A DNA stretch of 64,000 nt, from positions 8,019,576-8,083,575 of the forward strand of contig NC_053115.1 in NCBI RefSeq assembly GCF_010015445.1. Direction: 5' to 3'. The translations under genes and the position numbers were made by a program. Numbering within the stretch: position 1 is the stretch's first letter; the number at the start of each line of letters is the position of its first letter. Shown here piece after piece: positions 1 through 12,213 of the stretch. The DNA is from Perca fluviatilis. Taxonomy: Eukaryota > Chordata > Actinopteri > Perciformes > Percidae. The notes under the pieces are model-generated. The model was not told the DNA's origin. It did not search any database and saw nothing but the letters and a program-made list of their open reading frames with translations.

Positions 1-3000
1 TTCATTGAGGTATGTCTACACAAACACTGTTCCTCTAACTCTACTTCAGTGGGCTTCACACTCAATGTAAAATGTTTCCTGTTCGGACCTAAAGTAGTAT
101 GCACTGATTCCTGTTTTGACTTTTGCACCGCGCCTTATGGCTCAAGGCTGCTGGTTTGAGAAGTAATTATCTTCCAAATGACAACATCAGCACCCGGCTC
201 ACAACAATTTGTCCCTATAGTCCACGTAGCTGTGCTCTTTAGATGAGCGTCTCTTGAGAAAACCAACCTTTTGTGTGCTAGTTGACAATAATGAGACCAA
301 TTACTTTCATCAATTGCTTGGCTGATTGATTAGTAGAATGACCTTTGCAGCTTCAGATGGCAGAAATCTGACTGAACAATTACTTCAACATCACTTTGAC
401 GGCATGTTTCCATCTCAGAGTCTCCCTCCTTAGATTAGATAAGTGAGAAAGTGACCATCTGGTGGAAAGGCAAAGATCAATATTTAAACAGCAAGTACAT
501 GCCCCAATAAAGAGTTAAAAAAAAAAGAAGCAGCGTGGCAATTAGATAGGAGTCGGTCTATCTGACCTCCTGATCTCCTCCTAGAGAAAATACGGATGGG
601 TTTTGTCCCGGGTCTCGGAGCCTGGAGACTAATGGCTGGCCCTGACCTATCGCTTGCCCCAGGGGTCTTCGGAGTAGAGACAGGATTAGAGAGAAATGGA
701 TGAGAGCAACGGATACTGAAGGAGATCTGTCTTAAGTCTAATCATTGGCTTTAGAAGTCATGATCTGGGCTGCAGAGAGAAGATAAGAGGAACGTTTCTT
801 GTTGTGATTACACCTTTTATCACGATTGAACAGCCAATAAGTTGTCAGCCGCTCAGTGCTGTTTTTACTCAGTTAAAGCAAACACGCAAATTCATTGATT
901 TACATAAATGTAGTGAGAGTGTAGTTTCAGCAAACCTGGATGAAACACCTCATTATTAAGACGCAGTGATACACATTTTATCACACAGTGTTGCCTTTTC
1001 CTCTGGCCTCCAGTTCCTTAAATTAGTCTGTCAGGCATAACAGATATTTCTGTTTCTCTCTAAGTGTATATTTGTAATGCTAATTAGGCCAATTGTAGGA
1101 AATCACATCAAGATGCTGAACACAGCAGCTAAACAATCACCAGGGATGGATGCGGACACTTTTATGCAAATAACACAAGAAGAGGAAAAAGACGGAGAGA
1201 AGAATAAAAAGAGCTGGAGAGAATAAAGGGCTGCGGGTGTGCTCAGTGAGTGGGTGATGGAGAGTGAGAGGGTGAGGGTGAGAGAGAAAATAAGAGAACG
1301 TAAGAGGAAGGGGGGAGAAAAAATAAAAGTTGATTACCTTGAGTTAGTCTTTGGTTTCTCTGAGGATGGGAGAAAGCCTGTTTTTAGTTTTGTAGTATTT
1401 ATTAAGGCCAGTCTCCAGGGTAATCAAGACCAGCTAAAAATAACCAGCTGAAAGGGTGATGCAGTCATAAACACTGGACACCGACTAGGCTGCCTTATGT
1501 ACTGTAACCGGACTCATTTACTCACCCGGTCATAACATCTCTGCACCGTGTCGGTTTATAAGATGAAAGTGTACCATTATCTTAAACCTGAAGTTTCTTC
1601 TCTACATTTTGCAATGGTTGCAGAAGGGGAAATGTTATTCACACTGAAAAAAAAAAACTTACTTGAGAATAATAGGTTTTTATTACAGTCATTACATGGT
1701 TGAGTGAAAGTCCCCTGTGTCCTTTGATCCTTGCCCCTAGTTTGCTCACATTCCCCTCTTTGTCACTGTGGCCCAGCTGAGGTCCTACCACTTGCTTTGG
1801 ACTATGTGAAATTATTATATTGCACTGGGAGATAACAGACAGTGTATAGCCTTGAGGCAGTTTCTTCGCTTCACCTCCTTAAAAAAGATATTGCTGTGAT
1901 AAAGCGCAGCTCCTTCTCTGCTCACGCTAAATCGAAGGGGAAGCCTTGAAGGCATGGTCTGGTGAGTGGGAGCCAGATGAAAGAAATAAAACAAAGAATT
2001 GGTTGATATGTTTTGTGCAGCTTGCTGTGTTTCAAAAAAGGAATATTTCGCATTATCATAAGGCTGTGGCTGGGGCCACCAGCTCAGTTGGGGGAATTGT
2101 CGAGGCTTGTTTCCTGCCTTGATGCCGTTTTCTGCAGACGGTGGATTGATTGGGAGCCAGATTTCACTGACTTGGCATGGTCGGAAATTAGTGGGAAGCT
2201 GCTGATGAGATGGTCAGCCAAACATCATGCAAAAAAAGGATAGTGGGTGTTTGTTAAAGTTCACAACAGTGTGAACCTGTGAAGTTTAACATTTTGTATG
2301 CCATATTTTAAGACAGTCTAGTTATGAATTATTCTTCTTTTAAAAGTTTTAAAGCCAGTGTTTGATAATTGTAAAATACCCCTTACTCTCATGCTTTCAC
2401 TTGTTATAGGCAGAATATAAAAAAGTTTCTTAATTCGGATGTTAGATTGTATTGTCTCCTGAACAAACTTAATAGGTCAGACAGGGACAGATCATTTCTT
2501 GGTCACCAGGACTCCTGACCTTAAAAATGGTTAATCCTGGCACACCTGAGGGTAGCACGTACTGAGACACACTGGTGCCCCCTAGCTGCGCTATGCTTAG
2601 AAGATAACAGATTCCCAAACAAAACCCCACATACACACTACACACAAACATCCACACAGAGAGGAGAAAAGCTCCTGGGCTGAATAGTGGTGTATTAATC
2701 ACAATGACGCCTGGCACTGCGATCTGTGACCCAGTCTTTTAATTGCATCCGCTCTGCTTTGCTCCAGCTCTCCCTCTTTATCTTGCCTCTTTCCCCTTAC
2801 TCATTCCTCAAGCCTCCTCATGCCCATGCCCACGAGAGGAGGCTAATGCAGAGATAAGAGGGAAGGCCAGGGATGTGCAAAAAACCCAATTGCTCACAGG
2901 ACGGCGAATACTGTATGAGCACTGTAGCAACGAACGCTGAGATTCAAGCTATAACGTGGAGCAAAGCTTCACTGTAAAATGAGATGATGTGCAAGTGAGG

Positions 3001-3621
3001 TGGTGTGCAGAGAAAACCAAATATCGTTGAGGGAAATCTTCATAATACATGAAATACTGTGACAACCTTTGAAAAAAAGACACACAGCATGTGGCCCACA
3101 CGACATCCTGAATGTGTATGGTTGCATTACAGACAGACTTGTGTATCCTGACAGGCTTGAAGGGCCTTTTATTTTATTTATTTTTTATTTTACAGCTGTT
3201 CCCCCATACCTGCAGAACGAGGGAGGTGACGGAAGGAAAACAAAAGGTGTGATGGGGTGGGGGCGACGGGATTGTGGGCGGATGTTGACCATATACGTAA
3301 CTACGCACTACCAAGGTTTTAGCGCCATAAGCGCACCAGATAACAAGCACATGGTGTTTAAAAAGTAAAACATGAGCACTGAGACACACAAATGCAGGTT
3401 GACAGCACCTTCACTCCCACACACACCCACACACACAACCGAGAACGCAGGGAGTCAATGACACCCATACCCATTTATGCGTCAGCTGTAATAATCGTAT
3501 ATGCAAAGAGTTGGTGTCACACACTCCCACTCCAATGTCTCTCTCCTCTCCCTCTCTGTCTCTTTATTTCTTTCACTCTGGGTCCCTCGCACGCATAAGC
3601 ATAGACAGCAGCACAGACAGC

Positions 3622-3680
3622 GACACACACACACGCACTCACACACACACACATGCATGCACACCCACACACACACACTT
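3622..3680. repeat. (CA)n microsatellite, interrupted
   Basis: CA dinucleotides with CG and TG interruptions, preceded by a pyrimidine-rich stretch. Long ORFs here are repeat artefacts. Confidence 0.9.
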
Positions 3681-4202
3681 GAGTCGCAGTGGTTTCCTTT
3701 TGTGAGAGCGAGCTGTCAGAGAGAACTGTTTGGGCTTTTGTTAAAACAGGGAACTGCAGAGGCAGAGAAATTCATTTCCAACTGCGGCAAAAAAAAAAGA
3801 AGTCTTTCACAAAAGTCACATTGTACCTGCAGTGTTTTAAAAACAGCAGCACGTAAATTGAGTTAGTTATAAGCATTCCTGTGGGGGCACAGTAGGCTGG
3901 ATTTCAAAAGCGTTTCAAGGGTTTTGGATGGACTGCATGGGGGGAGGGGAGGGCGAAAGGCGGCACAGGTTTGACTACAGATTCACAAGACAGTGCACTT
4001 AGTTGTGATAAATCACAACGTCAGAAAATATATTTTACATCCTTACTTGCCAATCATGCCAGCTCCACTGCAGTTGCTTCACCGCCCACTGAAAGGTGTA
4101 ACATTTTCTCATTTCTTTTGCGCCTCGTAGGTGCAAAGACTCAAATGTTGGATGACTTGTATGTTTAGTCTTTCTTCATGTTCAGATACTGGAGGATCAC
4201 AT

Positions 4203-4620
4203 GCACATTTCAATCAGGAGAGACTTCGTTTGCAGATATGCAAAGATATTTATTGGACAACTGTATGATATTAATTATTAATTAATTATATTACTGGTGG
4301 CGGCGGCGAAGAGACCAGAGACCGGACCGAAGGGGCAAAGGGGCGGTCAGCCGGGAGAAACACAACGAGCGGAGGCGGCAGGGGAGGAGGAGGGTCAGGT
4401 GCTTTGCCTGAGATGACAGCTGACAGCACAAGGAGAGAACAGATTTAAAGCAGAGTTGTAAGGCTGTGATTGGCCCTTGAATCTCGAGGCCAAGTCTGAT
4501 TGGTTTAAATGACAGCGTCACTTCTTGAACGGCTGATTTGATTTAAGAATGAGTAGTGATTGGGTTAATGACGTCTTCCTGAAAGAATTTGCGCTGAGCT
4601 TCATTTGTGGGTCATTTTAG
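4203..4620. repeat. Diverged dispersed repeat, copy 1
   Basis: Both edges resemble a segment at 40190-40430. Shared blocks include TTTCAATCAGGAGA followed by a CAGATATG...TTTATTG tract, and at the other edge GTAGTGATT...GTC.TCCTG.AAGAA.TTGCGCT.AGCT. This copy contains a GC-rich middle (4297-4400) absent from the other copy. Two copies in one intron set suggest an old mobile element of unknown class. No terminal repeats or TSD could be fixed. Confidence 0.5.
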
Positions 4621-6711
4621 TTTTAAAACATTTGAGTTCCCCAACGAGAACATTTAAAAATGCTTGGCAGTCAAGCTGTAAACAAGGCGGTTTCTCTTCG
4701 GTCCTAAAAAGCTGACATGTTGAGGATTTTTTTACAGGACTCAGACTTTTTTTAAGTTCATTGCTACATGTACAGGTATCAGCAGTGGGTTTTCATGTGG
4801 AAGCCAAGGACCTTATCTCTTAGTTTCTAAAGTAAGGTTTTGTGATTTGTTTCACAGAGCCACATTTGAGGCAGTTTATCATTAAAACAATAATTCATCT
4901 TATTGTGAGTGACACTGCTTATCAAACTATTTAAAAACTAAATGCTCGAGCATCCTAGCATTCCATTAATTGTTCAGTTTGAATTTTAAATACTTGGGAA
5001 ATAAGATTTTTCTTTTTTAATGAATCAGAAAATATAAAACAAAATAAATGGGCAAATAACCATGACATCTTCCAACATGCATAAAAAATTCTAACTATGC
5101 TGAAGTTATGCAAGGGATAATGTAGAGCAAGCAAGGCATTACTATGAATTAAACCTCGACAGGGTGATACAGACGGTCTGGAATCAACCCGTAAGGGGTT
5201 AAATTCCCTATAATGACCAGCTTGCTCAGCATTATCCTGCTTATTACACAACTACGTACTAAAGAAATCAATAATTTAACAACAATATTAATATAACAAA
5301 GATTTTATTGATTTTATTATATATTTAAATGGTCCTCTAGAGTCCATGATCAGAACTGCGTCCATAGCAGATATTCAGAAATAACAGACAGTAGAATTCC
5401 GTAATTGACCAATCAGGATCCATTGTTAAACAAAGCAATCTAAGAGATAATGCAGTACTCTTCACAGCTCCTTGCATAGAGCATGTTCTGTATTTTAGCC
5501 GTGTTCGTTTACTCGTCAGCGGGCTCCATGCTGCCGTCTATCAAAGCCTCAGCCTGGCAAAAATACAGTTATTTGCAAATTGAGTGGGTGGCGTTGATTT
5601 TCCTGTTGGCTTGAGAAAAGCAGCAGGGTGCCAGAGGGAATGTTTACTTAGCACTGTGCTACAACTGCGATAAACAGCACCTTAACAAAAGGAGCTCCAT
5701 ATGCTCAGTCTGGACCTATTTACCTGACTCCCTAACAAGTATGCCACAGTGAGACTTTTAAATTTAACTTCTCTTTACCGCTGTGTCAACTACATAAAGG
5801 GGGATATTTCATGTCCGACATCAACCCATTTATGTAAAGTGTGTTGCTGTTCGACGTCTATTTTTAGCTGTTGTAGCTGATATGATTATCTTTATTTATA
5901 CACCTTTCAAATCACAAAGAAGAAGAAGAACTTTATTAAAAACAGATCAAATGAGCAGTAGAAGCAATACATACAAGGTGAGACATGCAGGATAAAAGCA
6001 AAAAAAATCATTAAAGAGAGGCTAAGGCAGTAATAAAGGTTGTTACATAAAAGCAGGTCTATAAAAAGATCCATCTAGTCTTAAAAATGATCTGCAAAAT
6101 CAAATAATCCCTTCTAAAACCAGCTAACAAGTGTATAAATGCTTGCAAATCTTGACCTTTTTGTGGTGTCCTTTTATTTTTTTTTACTCTTTTAGGTCTT
6201 TTGTGCCAAGCCTTCAGCTCACTTTAACAATGGTAATAACTTACCCACCAGGGTGTTGAGACCGTTGGCTCAGACCTCCTGGCTCTCCTGGTTTGCTTCG
6301 GGGAGAAAGTGCATCAGTCTGCAGGAAATACTATCGGAGGGAGAGGAAGATGGAGGAGGACAGGTGGGGGGGGGTTAAACAGGGAGGAAATAGGGACAGT
6401 AAGACGTAAGAAGGACAGGGAGCTGTAACACTGGAGAAAAGGGAAGTGGAGGAGACAGTGACAGGAAACAGAGAGAATGGCGGGGAGGAGAGAGGAGGCG
6501 TGCACGGTCGACAGGTGAACATGGTGTAGGCGGAAGCAGAGGGATGAGGGAGGCATGCTCTGTATGGATGCACAAAACAGGCTGTGCAGGGTTGCTACCT
6601 GCCATCTACATTATGCACATGTAATGTTTCCACACAAGAGCGACTTTGGCCTCCTCTAGGGTATTGTCGTGGATCTACAAGCAGGAAGAGACAAAGAGCA
6701 TAAGCTTGTCT

Positions 6712-6715
<4 letters not shown>

Positions 6716-6781
<66 letters not shown>
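6716..6781. repeat. (GT)n microsatellite
   Basis: An almost pure GT run of about 65 bp. Confidence 0.97.
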
Positions 6782-8194
6782 AGAACTTGGTGGTGGCCAG
6801 TCACGGCTGCTTGCCTGCTCTGTTTTAGCCGCGTCTTTGCTGCGCTAGCCGCTCTGTTGGACAGCATGTTCACTGCCGTACGACCCCAGAGAAGAGCAGC
6901 CGAGCAGAATGACACCAGCCTCAGCAGCCTGCCAAACACCGCTGTTGATGGCAGGACGCACTAAAATATACAGAACACATTCTGACACACAGAGACACAC
7001 ACACATACACACACACACATGGAGCAACACACATGGAGCATGCACACACTGATAAAATACACCCAGAGAAGCTCACACAGGGACAGACGCAGACCAACAC
7101 ACACACATTTGCACTTATCTAGGCTACAAAATAGGAGAACTGAATGCAAACACACACTTACACACGCACTTGAGCTGGTGGTTTAATACCCCTGACGTTT
7201 TCCTCCTGAACCAGTGGAAAGCACAGGGACATACTGTACACACATTGATGCACTCATAGACCAATAATGCGATTAACATGAAACAACCACAACCATAACC
7301 AGCAAGGCACAAAATTGTCCCTTCTTGTATACAGTTTACACTGTTTGTTGATTCTGAACTGCCTAGATGGCTGTTTGAAGCAACACTATCAGCCATCCCA
7401 TAAAGCTCATTAGCCACGCCCGCACACTTCATTATCAGCCATGTGTATTTTATACTACTACAGTACGCAAAGATTATACAGTCGTTTCATCACAATAATT
7501 CACATTTTAGTCCATGCTGTTTGCATGTAATATGTTCAGAAACTCATTCAAACTTCATTGAACTCAGAGAGATGCATGCTGGGCAAACAAGGCCACCCAG
7601 TGGCTTGAAATGTGGTATTGTGGTGTCTCCTATTAGATATGTTCTTGACCCTTTATGAATATGAATGAGTTGTTGAAATTAATATGTTCAGGACTTTTCA
7701 AGCCCGCTGACAACCACACACAGCACACAGTAGAATATGGATGTGTTTTGTCTTTTAATTGATGAAGGACTGCGGGTTTACTGACCTTCAGGGCCGTCAG
7801 CCGGAAGCCTCGTCTTCGTTTATTCATTTCAAGTTCAATTTTTCGTATATATATAAAGGGAGGACGTAGTTTGCCAAGCGTAACGTGGCAAAACGAATGA
7901 CATGCACTAGAGAACAATAACAAATAAGCACAGATTAGTTATCAGCAGCGTTAGTCTTCACTCACTGGTTCTATTTCCATTATGATGTGACAGCAATGAA
8001 TAATCTGCATTGCTTCGTTTGCTCATTAGCTTCCCTTGTCTTGAAATGGAACTTTAAACTAAGGAGTTCTTTCAGAAGGCTGAGAAAGTTGTTCCAATTA
8101 CGGTTTTATTTTATATAGTTTCTCATTTACCTTCATCTGTTTTTTTCTGTGTACTACAGTATCTGCCCCTCCCGCCTTTCCTTTTATCATACCA

Positions 8195-8223
8195 TATCTC
8201 TCGCTCCCTCTCTCTCTCTCTCG

Positions 8224-8253
<30 letters not shown>
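8195..8253. repeat. Compound (CT)n(CA)n microsatellite
   Basis: CT repeats pass directly into a pure CA run. Confidence 0.95.
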
Positions 8254-8254
<1 letters not shown>

Positions 8255-9468
8255 CATAGTGTCTTTATCAGTATCTAGTCTTAGCATTGTCTTTTTCTGC
8301 TGCTTTCATCTCCATTTAACAGCGTGGCAGATCAGATTCCACCACCTGATTTGAATGTGCTTTGTGAACAGGTTTTCTAATGAATAGCAAAGCAGTTATG
8401 ACTATCTTCACACTAAGTCGATGTGTTAGGAATCAGGGTCATGGTCCCAGCCCCTCGCAGCTATACACCAGTGGGGGCTGAATGGTAAACTGAGAAATGG
8501 CCCGTTTCCCTAACAGAAAATCATAGGCATTCCTCTAACAATGCTGCACAATGGCAATGCCTCACAGACCACACGTGTGTTCCCATGCCAACTGGCACGA
8601 CCACAGCACACAAGGCAACAGACCCACCCTCGGACACCCCGCTGGTTTTATTGTAGAATTAACATCCAAATTAATATATGCAACAGCTGAGGATAGATAT
8701 TCTCAAACTACCTGTCATTTGAATTTACTCTTAAGCGTATTCACACACAGGCAGGCATTCATAAGCAGCGCTTTGCCGTGTCCTTAAGTCTCACTTCTCC
8801 AGCTGCACCACAAGGGACCTTTCTAAGTGACAACAATTAGCCTGCTCAGTTCAAGCTAATTGAAGTCATTTACATAATACATACATGCCTGCCATCACAA
8901 TTCATCTGTGGACAATTCAAGCAGGTCTGTGTCATATTGCCCCCCTCCCCCTCCCCCCCTTGATAAATGATCCCCAAAGTAAGGCAATCATTTTACACAA
9001 AGGTTATTACTCACATAAGGATTGTTCTCTACTGGGCTGTATGTTTTTAATAAAATTATGGATTGCATTTGGTAACAGATGCAGACAAACTGTCTAAACT
9101 GTGTTTACCATCCGTCCCATTACGCATGCAATTACTCCAACGTTGCAAACAAGCAGCCTCATTTGTGTGATGCTAAACTGAAGTGGCCGAGGAGTTCTCA
9201 AGCTTTATTAGCCTGTTGTTTGGGAGCTGCTTTTGACAGGGAGCTGGGCGATAAATTAAATAGATGGCTTGATAAAAAGCTTGCTGTGCGGAATTTTTCA
9301 CGTTGGATTTTTGAAAAATCACGCTGCCATAGCTCATAAAAGGCGATCTGTTCCCTGGGTGATTTATGAAATCAATTTGTCTTGTTATCAGCAGCCAGAG
9401 TTTGTGAGATAAGATCCGAGCACATGCATTTCAACTTGGGTGTAGAGTGGGGGTAGAGGGAGGCACAT

Positions 9469-9500
<32 letters not shown>
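9469..9500. repeat. (GT)n microsatellite
   Basis: A pure GT run of about 30 bp. Confidence 0.95.
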
Positions 9501-9501
<1 letters not shown>

Positions 9502-9884
9502 ACATAATAGACATGTTGAAAACAACAAATCAGTCATTCTCAGCATTCATGCCCTTGCATCATGCTGTACATCGTGGGATAACGATGCATTGAGTGTTGA
9601 TTAAATTTGGCAATTGGAAGAAAAGATTTTCCAAATACTCGTTTCTGAGACTGTTGGTTTCTCCTGTGTTTTGGGTGGTGTAATGGCAGATTCCTGTCAT
9701 CTGTCACCAGAGAATCTGTACTGATGCACTCAAAAGCCCAACACCATCTCTCTGCCTGTCTCTCTCTGTGTGACCTTTCACTCATATGAAGTGGAAAGAC
9801 TGCAAACACCCCCTATACCCAACCCATCCTTCCATACTGCTCATACAAACACACATGAGACATTACTCTGGAAACAGGAATATA

Positions 9885-10036
<152 letters not shown>

Positions 10037-10516
10037 GCAAACATGAAAGACCTCACAGCTCCCTTTCTTTGGTCTCAGTCGAGCAGAACCCTTCAAATGT
10101 CATTCAAGACGGTGCTCCATGTGCCTGGCAGCAAAGCATGGAGCGCAATCGGCCCAGTCATCCTAATGTGCTTTAGACCTTCTCTTCATGCTTTCCCTGG
10201 AGAAGCTGAGGGAATGCTTTTTTGACATCGCTATCCGTCTAGTTTGGAAAAAGAACGATATGAAAAAGAATTAGGTTGCCCCCGTGTATTCCGGTTCAGG
10301 AACAGATAAGCAGTTTGTTTTGCCAAAGACGTCAAAGCGGGGAATCAAAAGTGACAGCGGAAGGGATGAGATATTTCAAGATACGTCTTGATGGATGCAG
10401 GTTAATCTTTAACCTGCCAGATGTGTCACGGATTTGCGAACACCTCGCCGAGTAAATCTCACTGTGCTGCTCTCTAATTCTATAACCCCCTCTCCTCTTT
10501 ATGTCTGTCTCTGCAG

Positions 10517-10743
10517 TGAAGTTTGAGGATTGCCAGCGCAGCAGAGAGGTGGGCTTTGTCAGCAGCGACCCCAACTTCAGTGTGAGGCCCGATGGGTCGG
10601 TGTATGCCGAGCAGGAGCTGGCCAACCTGTCAGAGCCCGTCCAGTTCATGGTGACGGCCCGAGGGCTCCATGACCCACACATCTGGGAGACCACCGTTAA
10701 GCTAGCCCTGGCCGGACATCCTCATCCTTTAGCCCTGACAAAG
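10517..10743 (+). CDS. cdh4: cdh4 exon 3 (by homology): cadherin prodomain
   Basis: The exon is 227 nt. Its first two bases complete a valine codon split by a phase-1 intron, and it ends on a full AAG codon. The acceptor is a pyrimidine tract with tctgcag and the donor is gtaacg. The product starts VKFEDCQRSREVGFVSSDPN and continues with FSVRPDGSVYAEQEL and FMVTARGLHDPHIWETTVKL. The order VKFxxC, then an FxVxxDGxVYA block, then WxxxVKL is that of the cadherin prodomain fold. The prodomain keeps the precursor non-adhesive until furin removes it. This is the least conserved part of the gene and differs from human CDH4 at many residues. An ATG at 10501 lies in the intron polypyrimidine tract and is not a start. 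A long GT microsatellite ends about 480 bp upstream. Confidence 0.92.
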
Positions 10744-11037
10744 GTAACGAGGAAAAACGCATTCAGGAACGCATAAACACAAGAGCAGACCAATGGGACC
10801 ACTGTAATTGTTTCCTCCCGACTACATTGCCAATTTAATAAGCTATCACCATTACCAAACCCATTTTATACTGCTACATTTGTTCTTTGGTTGTTTTAGT
10901 CCATTTTGGATCTGATTTGCAGAGTTGTTAAGCTTTGATGCTGCAAATTAACCTGACTCCGCCAGATGGATTGCTTCGCATTTTCTCGGCATATCCATCT
11001 GGGAACTTTCCGTTGGAGAACTTTTGGGAAGGGGCGA

Positions 11038-11079
11038 AAATACTGGTTAGCTGATTGGATAAACCATCTGTCTATCACC
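11038..11079 (+). repeat. 42-bp direct repeat, left copy
   Basis: The segment beginning AATACTGGTTAGCTGATTGG and ending GTCTATCACC is repeated at 11348-11389. Immediately after the left copy the sequence turns back on itself (GGTGATAGAC ... CCAATCAG), giving an imperfect hairpin over about 11053-11115. Confidence 0.9.
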
Positions 11080-11107
11080 TATGTTGGTGATAGACGGGCC
11101 AAATCAA

Positions 11108-11136
11108 CCAATCAGATCAACGAAGCATATAAAATA
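11108..11136 (+). promoter_or_regulatory. Candidate CCAAT/TATA core promoter of the cassette
   Basis: CCAAT lies at 11108-11112 and TATAAAATA at 11128-11136, with the first good ATG at 11198. If transcription starts about 25-30 bp after the TATA box, the leader would be about 40 nt. The spacing is textbook, but activity is inferred only. Confidence 0.4.
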
Positions 11137-11197
11137 CAACCAAAAGCCCCTGCTGCTGCAGGCAAAGCATAGCTCATTAGCTCAGCAAGCAAGCAAC

Positions 11198-11359
11198 ATG
11201 TCGGTAAAGGATATTTGCCGTTTGTGTAACGAGAATTTACGAATCAAAGGCACCCTTTCAGGTTCCCGGTCCATATTCCAAAAGAAGGATCCAAGAGAAA
11301 AAAGCATTAGCGAGCAGCTAACAGAATTAGGGCTACCGCTGGCTGAAAATACTGGTTAG
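11198..11359 (+). pseudogene. Truncated ORF with N-terminal CxxC-type motif (repeat-encoded)
   Basis: The ORF starts MSVKDICRLCNENLR and continues through GSRSIFQKKD, ending LAENTG and then a stop. CRLCNENL resembles the first zinc-knuckle half of ZAD/THAP-like N-terminal domains, in which a second Cys pair would follow. That second pair is missing because the right 42-bp repeat begins exactly at the end of the ORF. I take it as a 53-aa N-terminal remnant of a longer repeat-encoded or host-family protein. The function is unknown. Confidence 0.45.
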
Positions 11360-11389
11360 CTGATTGGATAAACCATCTGTCTATCACCA
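11348..11389 (+). repeat. 42-bp direct repeat, right copy
   Basis: This is a near-exact copy of 11038-11079. It starts inside the last codons of the small ORF, and its TAG supplies the stop codon. Confidence 0.9.
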
Positions 11390-11862
11390 CCTAAACCCGC
11401 CTCAAAACCAACGCTGTTTGGCCCGGTCGTTTGGCGAATGGCTCCAAATTTTCTCTATCTCAAGATGCCAGACTGATCTGCGAGTGGAAAACTGGAGCTC
11501 GCGAGATCAGGACGGTCTCACGAGGCTAGCTGCAAATTGCTTCACAAACTTTTTTTTTCATTAGCAAAAAACTTACTTGAAGGTAACGACATAATCGTGA
11601 CATGACACTGTCATAATCAAAGTGACAGTAAAAGCATGGCGAGGTATGTACAAACAGGTCGCACTGAGGTAAAAGCGCAGACTGCCTGTCGCGGGAACTG
11701 AAAATGGCAAATTGCGCTTTTCCGTGTCATGTATATGCATTCATGGGAGGGTCAAGGGGACAGTGGGAGTTTACCAGGTTAATTATGTATTCCGCGGTAT
11801 GTACAAAAACCGCCCGTGAAAGCATGCCTCTATTTTGCGGTGAAAATACCAGGATGCGGGTT

Positions 11863-12213
11863 TCCTCGCATATGCCTCCTGGTGAAATGGCAGCAGTAAT
11901 CCGAGCAAGGCGAAGACATAGGCCAAGGAGACGAGCGGAAAGGATTTTTTGCCACAAGGATCACACTTTTTCAGTTGAGTGAACACGAAATCATTAAGCG
12001 TTACAGATTAAGCAGCCGTGCAATATTACAGTTACTGGAAGAAATCAAAGATGACATTGAATCTCTGACTCAGCGTTCACATTCCATTCCAGCAGTTGTT
12101 AAACTCCTCGCTACATTACAAATATTGGCATCAGGATCATTTCAAAGAGTCATAGCATCAGCAGTGGGAATATCGCAGTCTGCACGCTTTGCTACAGTGC
12201 AATTTACAGTATA
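11863..12213 (+). pseudogene. PIF/Harbinger transposase remnant (HARBI1-like N-terminal part), frameshifted
   Basis: One frame ends in an arginine-rich stretch (RARRRHRPRRRAERIF) and HKDHTFSVE. The next frame resumes at about 11972 with LSEHEIIKRYRLSSRAILQL, then SIPAVVKLLATLQILASGSF, QRVIASAVGISQSA. The series DEEIIxRYRLSR, then LATGSFQRVxxxxxGISQSxxxR, is the N-terminal helical part of Harbinger transposases (known family pattern). The two halves are in different frames. A stop falls soon after GISQSARFATVQFTV, so the catalytic DDE half is missing. It is a dead fragment of a DNA transposon, and the flanks may hold its terminal repeats. Confidence 0.72.

Larger units (their letters stand above)
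10945..11531. mobile_element. Teleost interspersed repeat carrying an internal ORF cassette
   Basis: From memory, the outer parts (10945-11079 and 11389-11531) form one teleost repeat family, running from a TTAACCTGACTCCGCCAGA end to a CTCACGAGGCTAGC end. Between them lies about 270-310 bp with a TATA/CCAAT promoter and a short ORF, bracketed by two copies of a 42-bp segment. I cannot assign a transposon superfamily and see no clear TSD. The Harbinger transposase remnant lies 330 bp downstream and could belong to the same element. Confidence 0.5.

Noticed and set aside
4291..4521. GC-rich 76-codon ORF on the minus strand
   Set aside because: It is the GC-rich centre of a dispersed repeat. 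No protein family is recognised.
5890..6110. Possible retroposon 3' region (AAGAAGAAGAACTTTATTAAA, ATAAAAGCAGGTCTATAAAA)
   Set aside because: It resembles several fish retroposon tails but has no defined ends or matching copy in the window, so it was not called as a feature.
10501..10516. In-frame ATG just before the prodomain exon
   Set aside because: It lies in the polypyrimidine tract of the splice acceptor. The upstream coding exon supplies the first base of the split valine codon.
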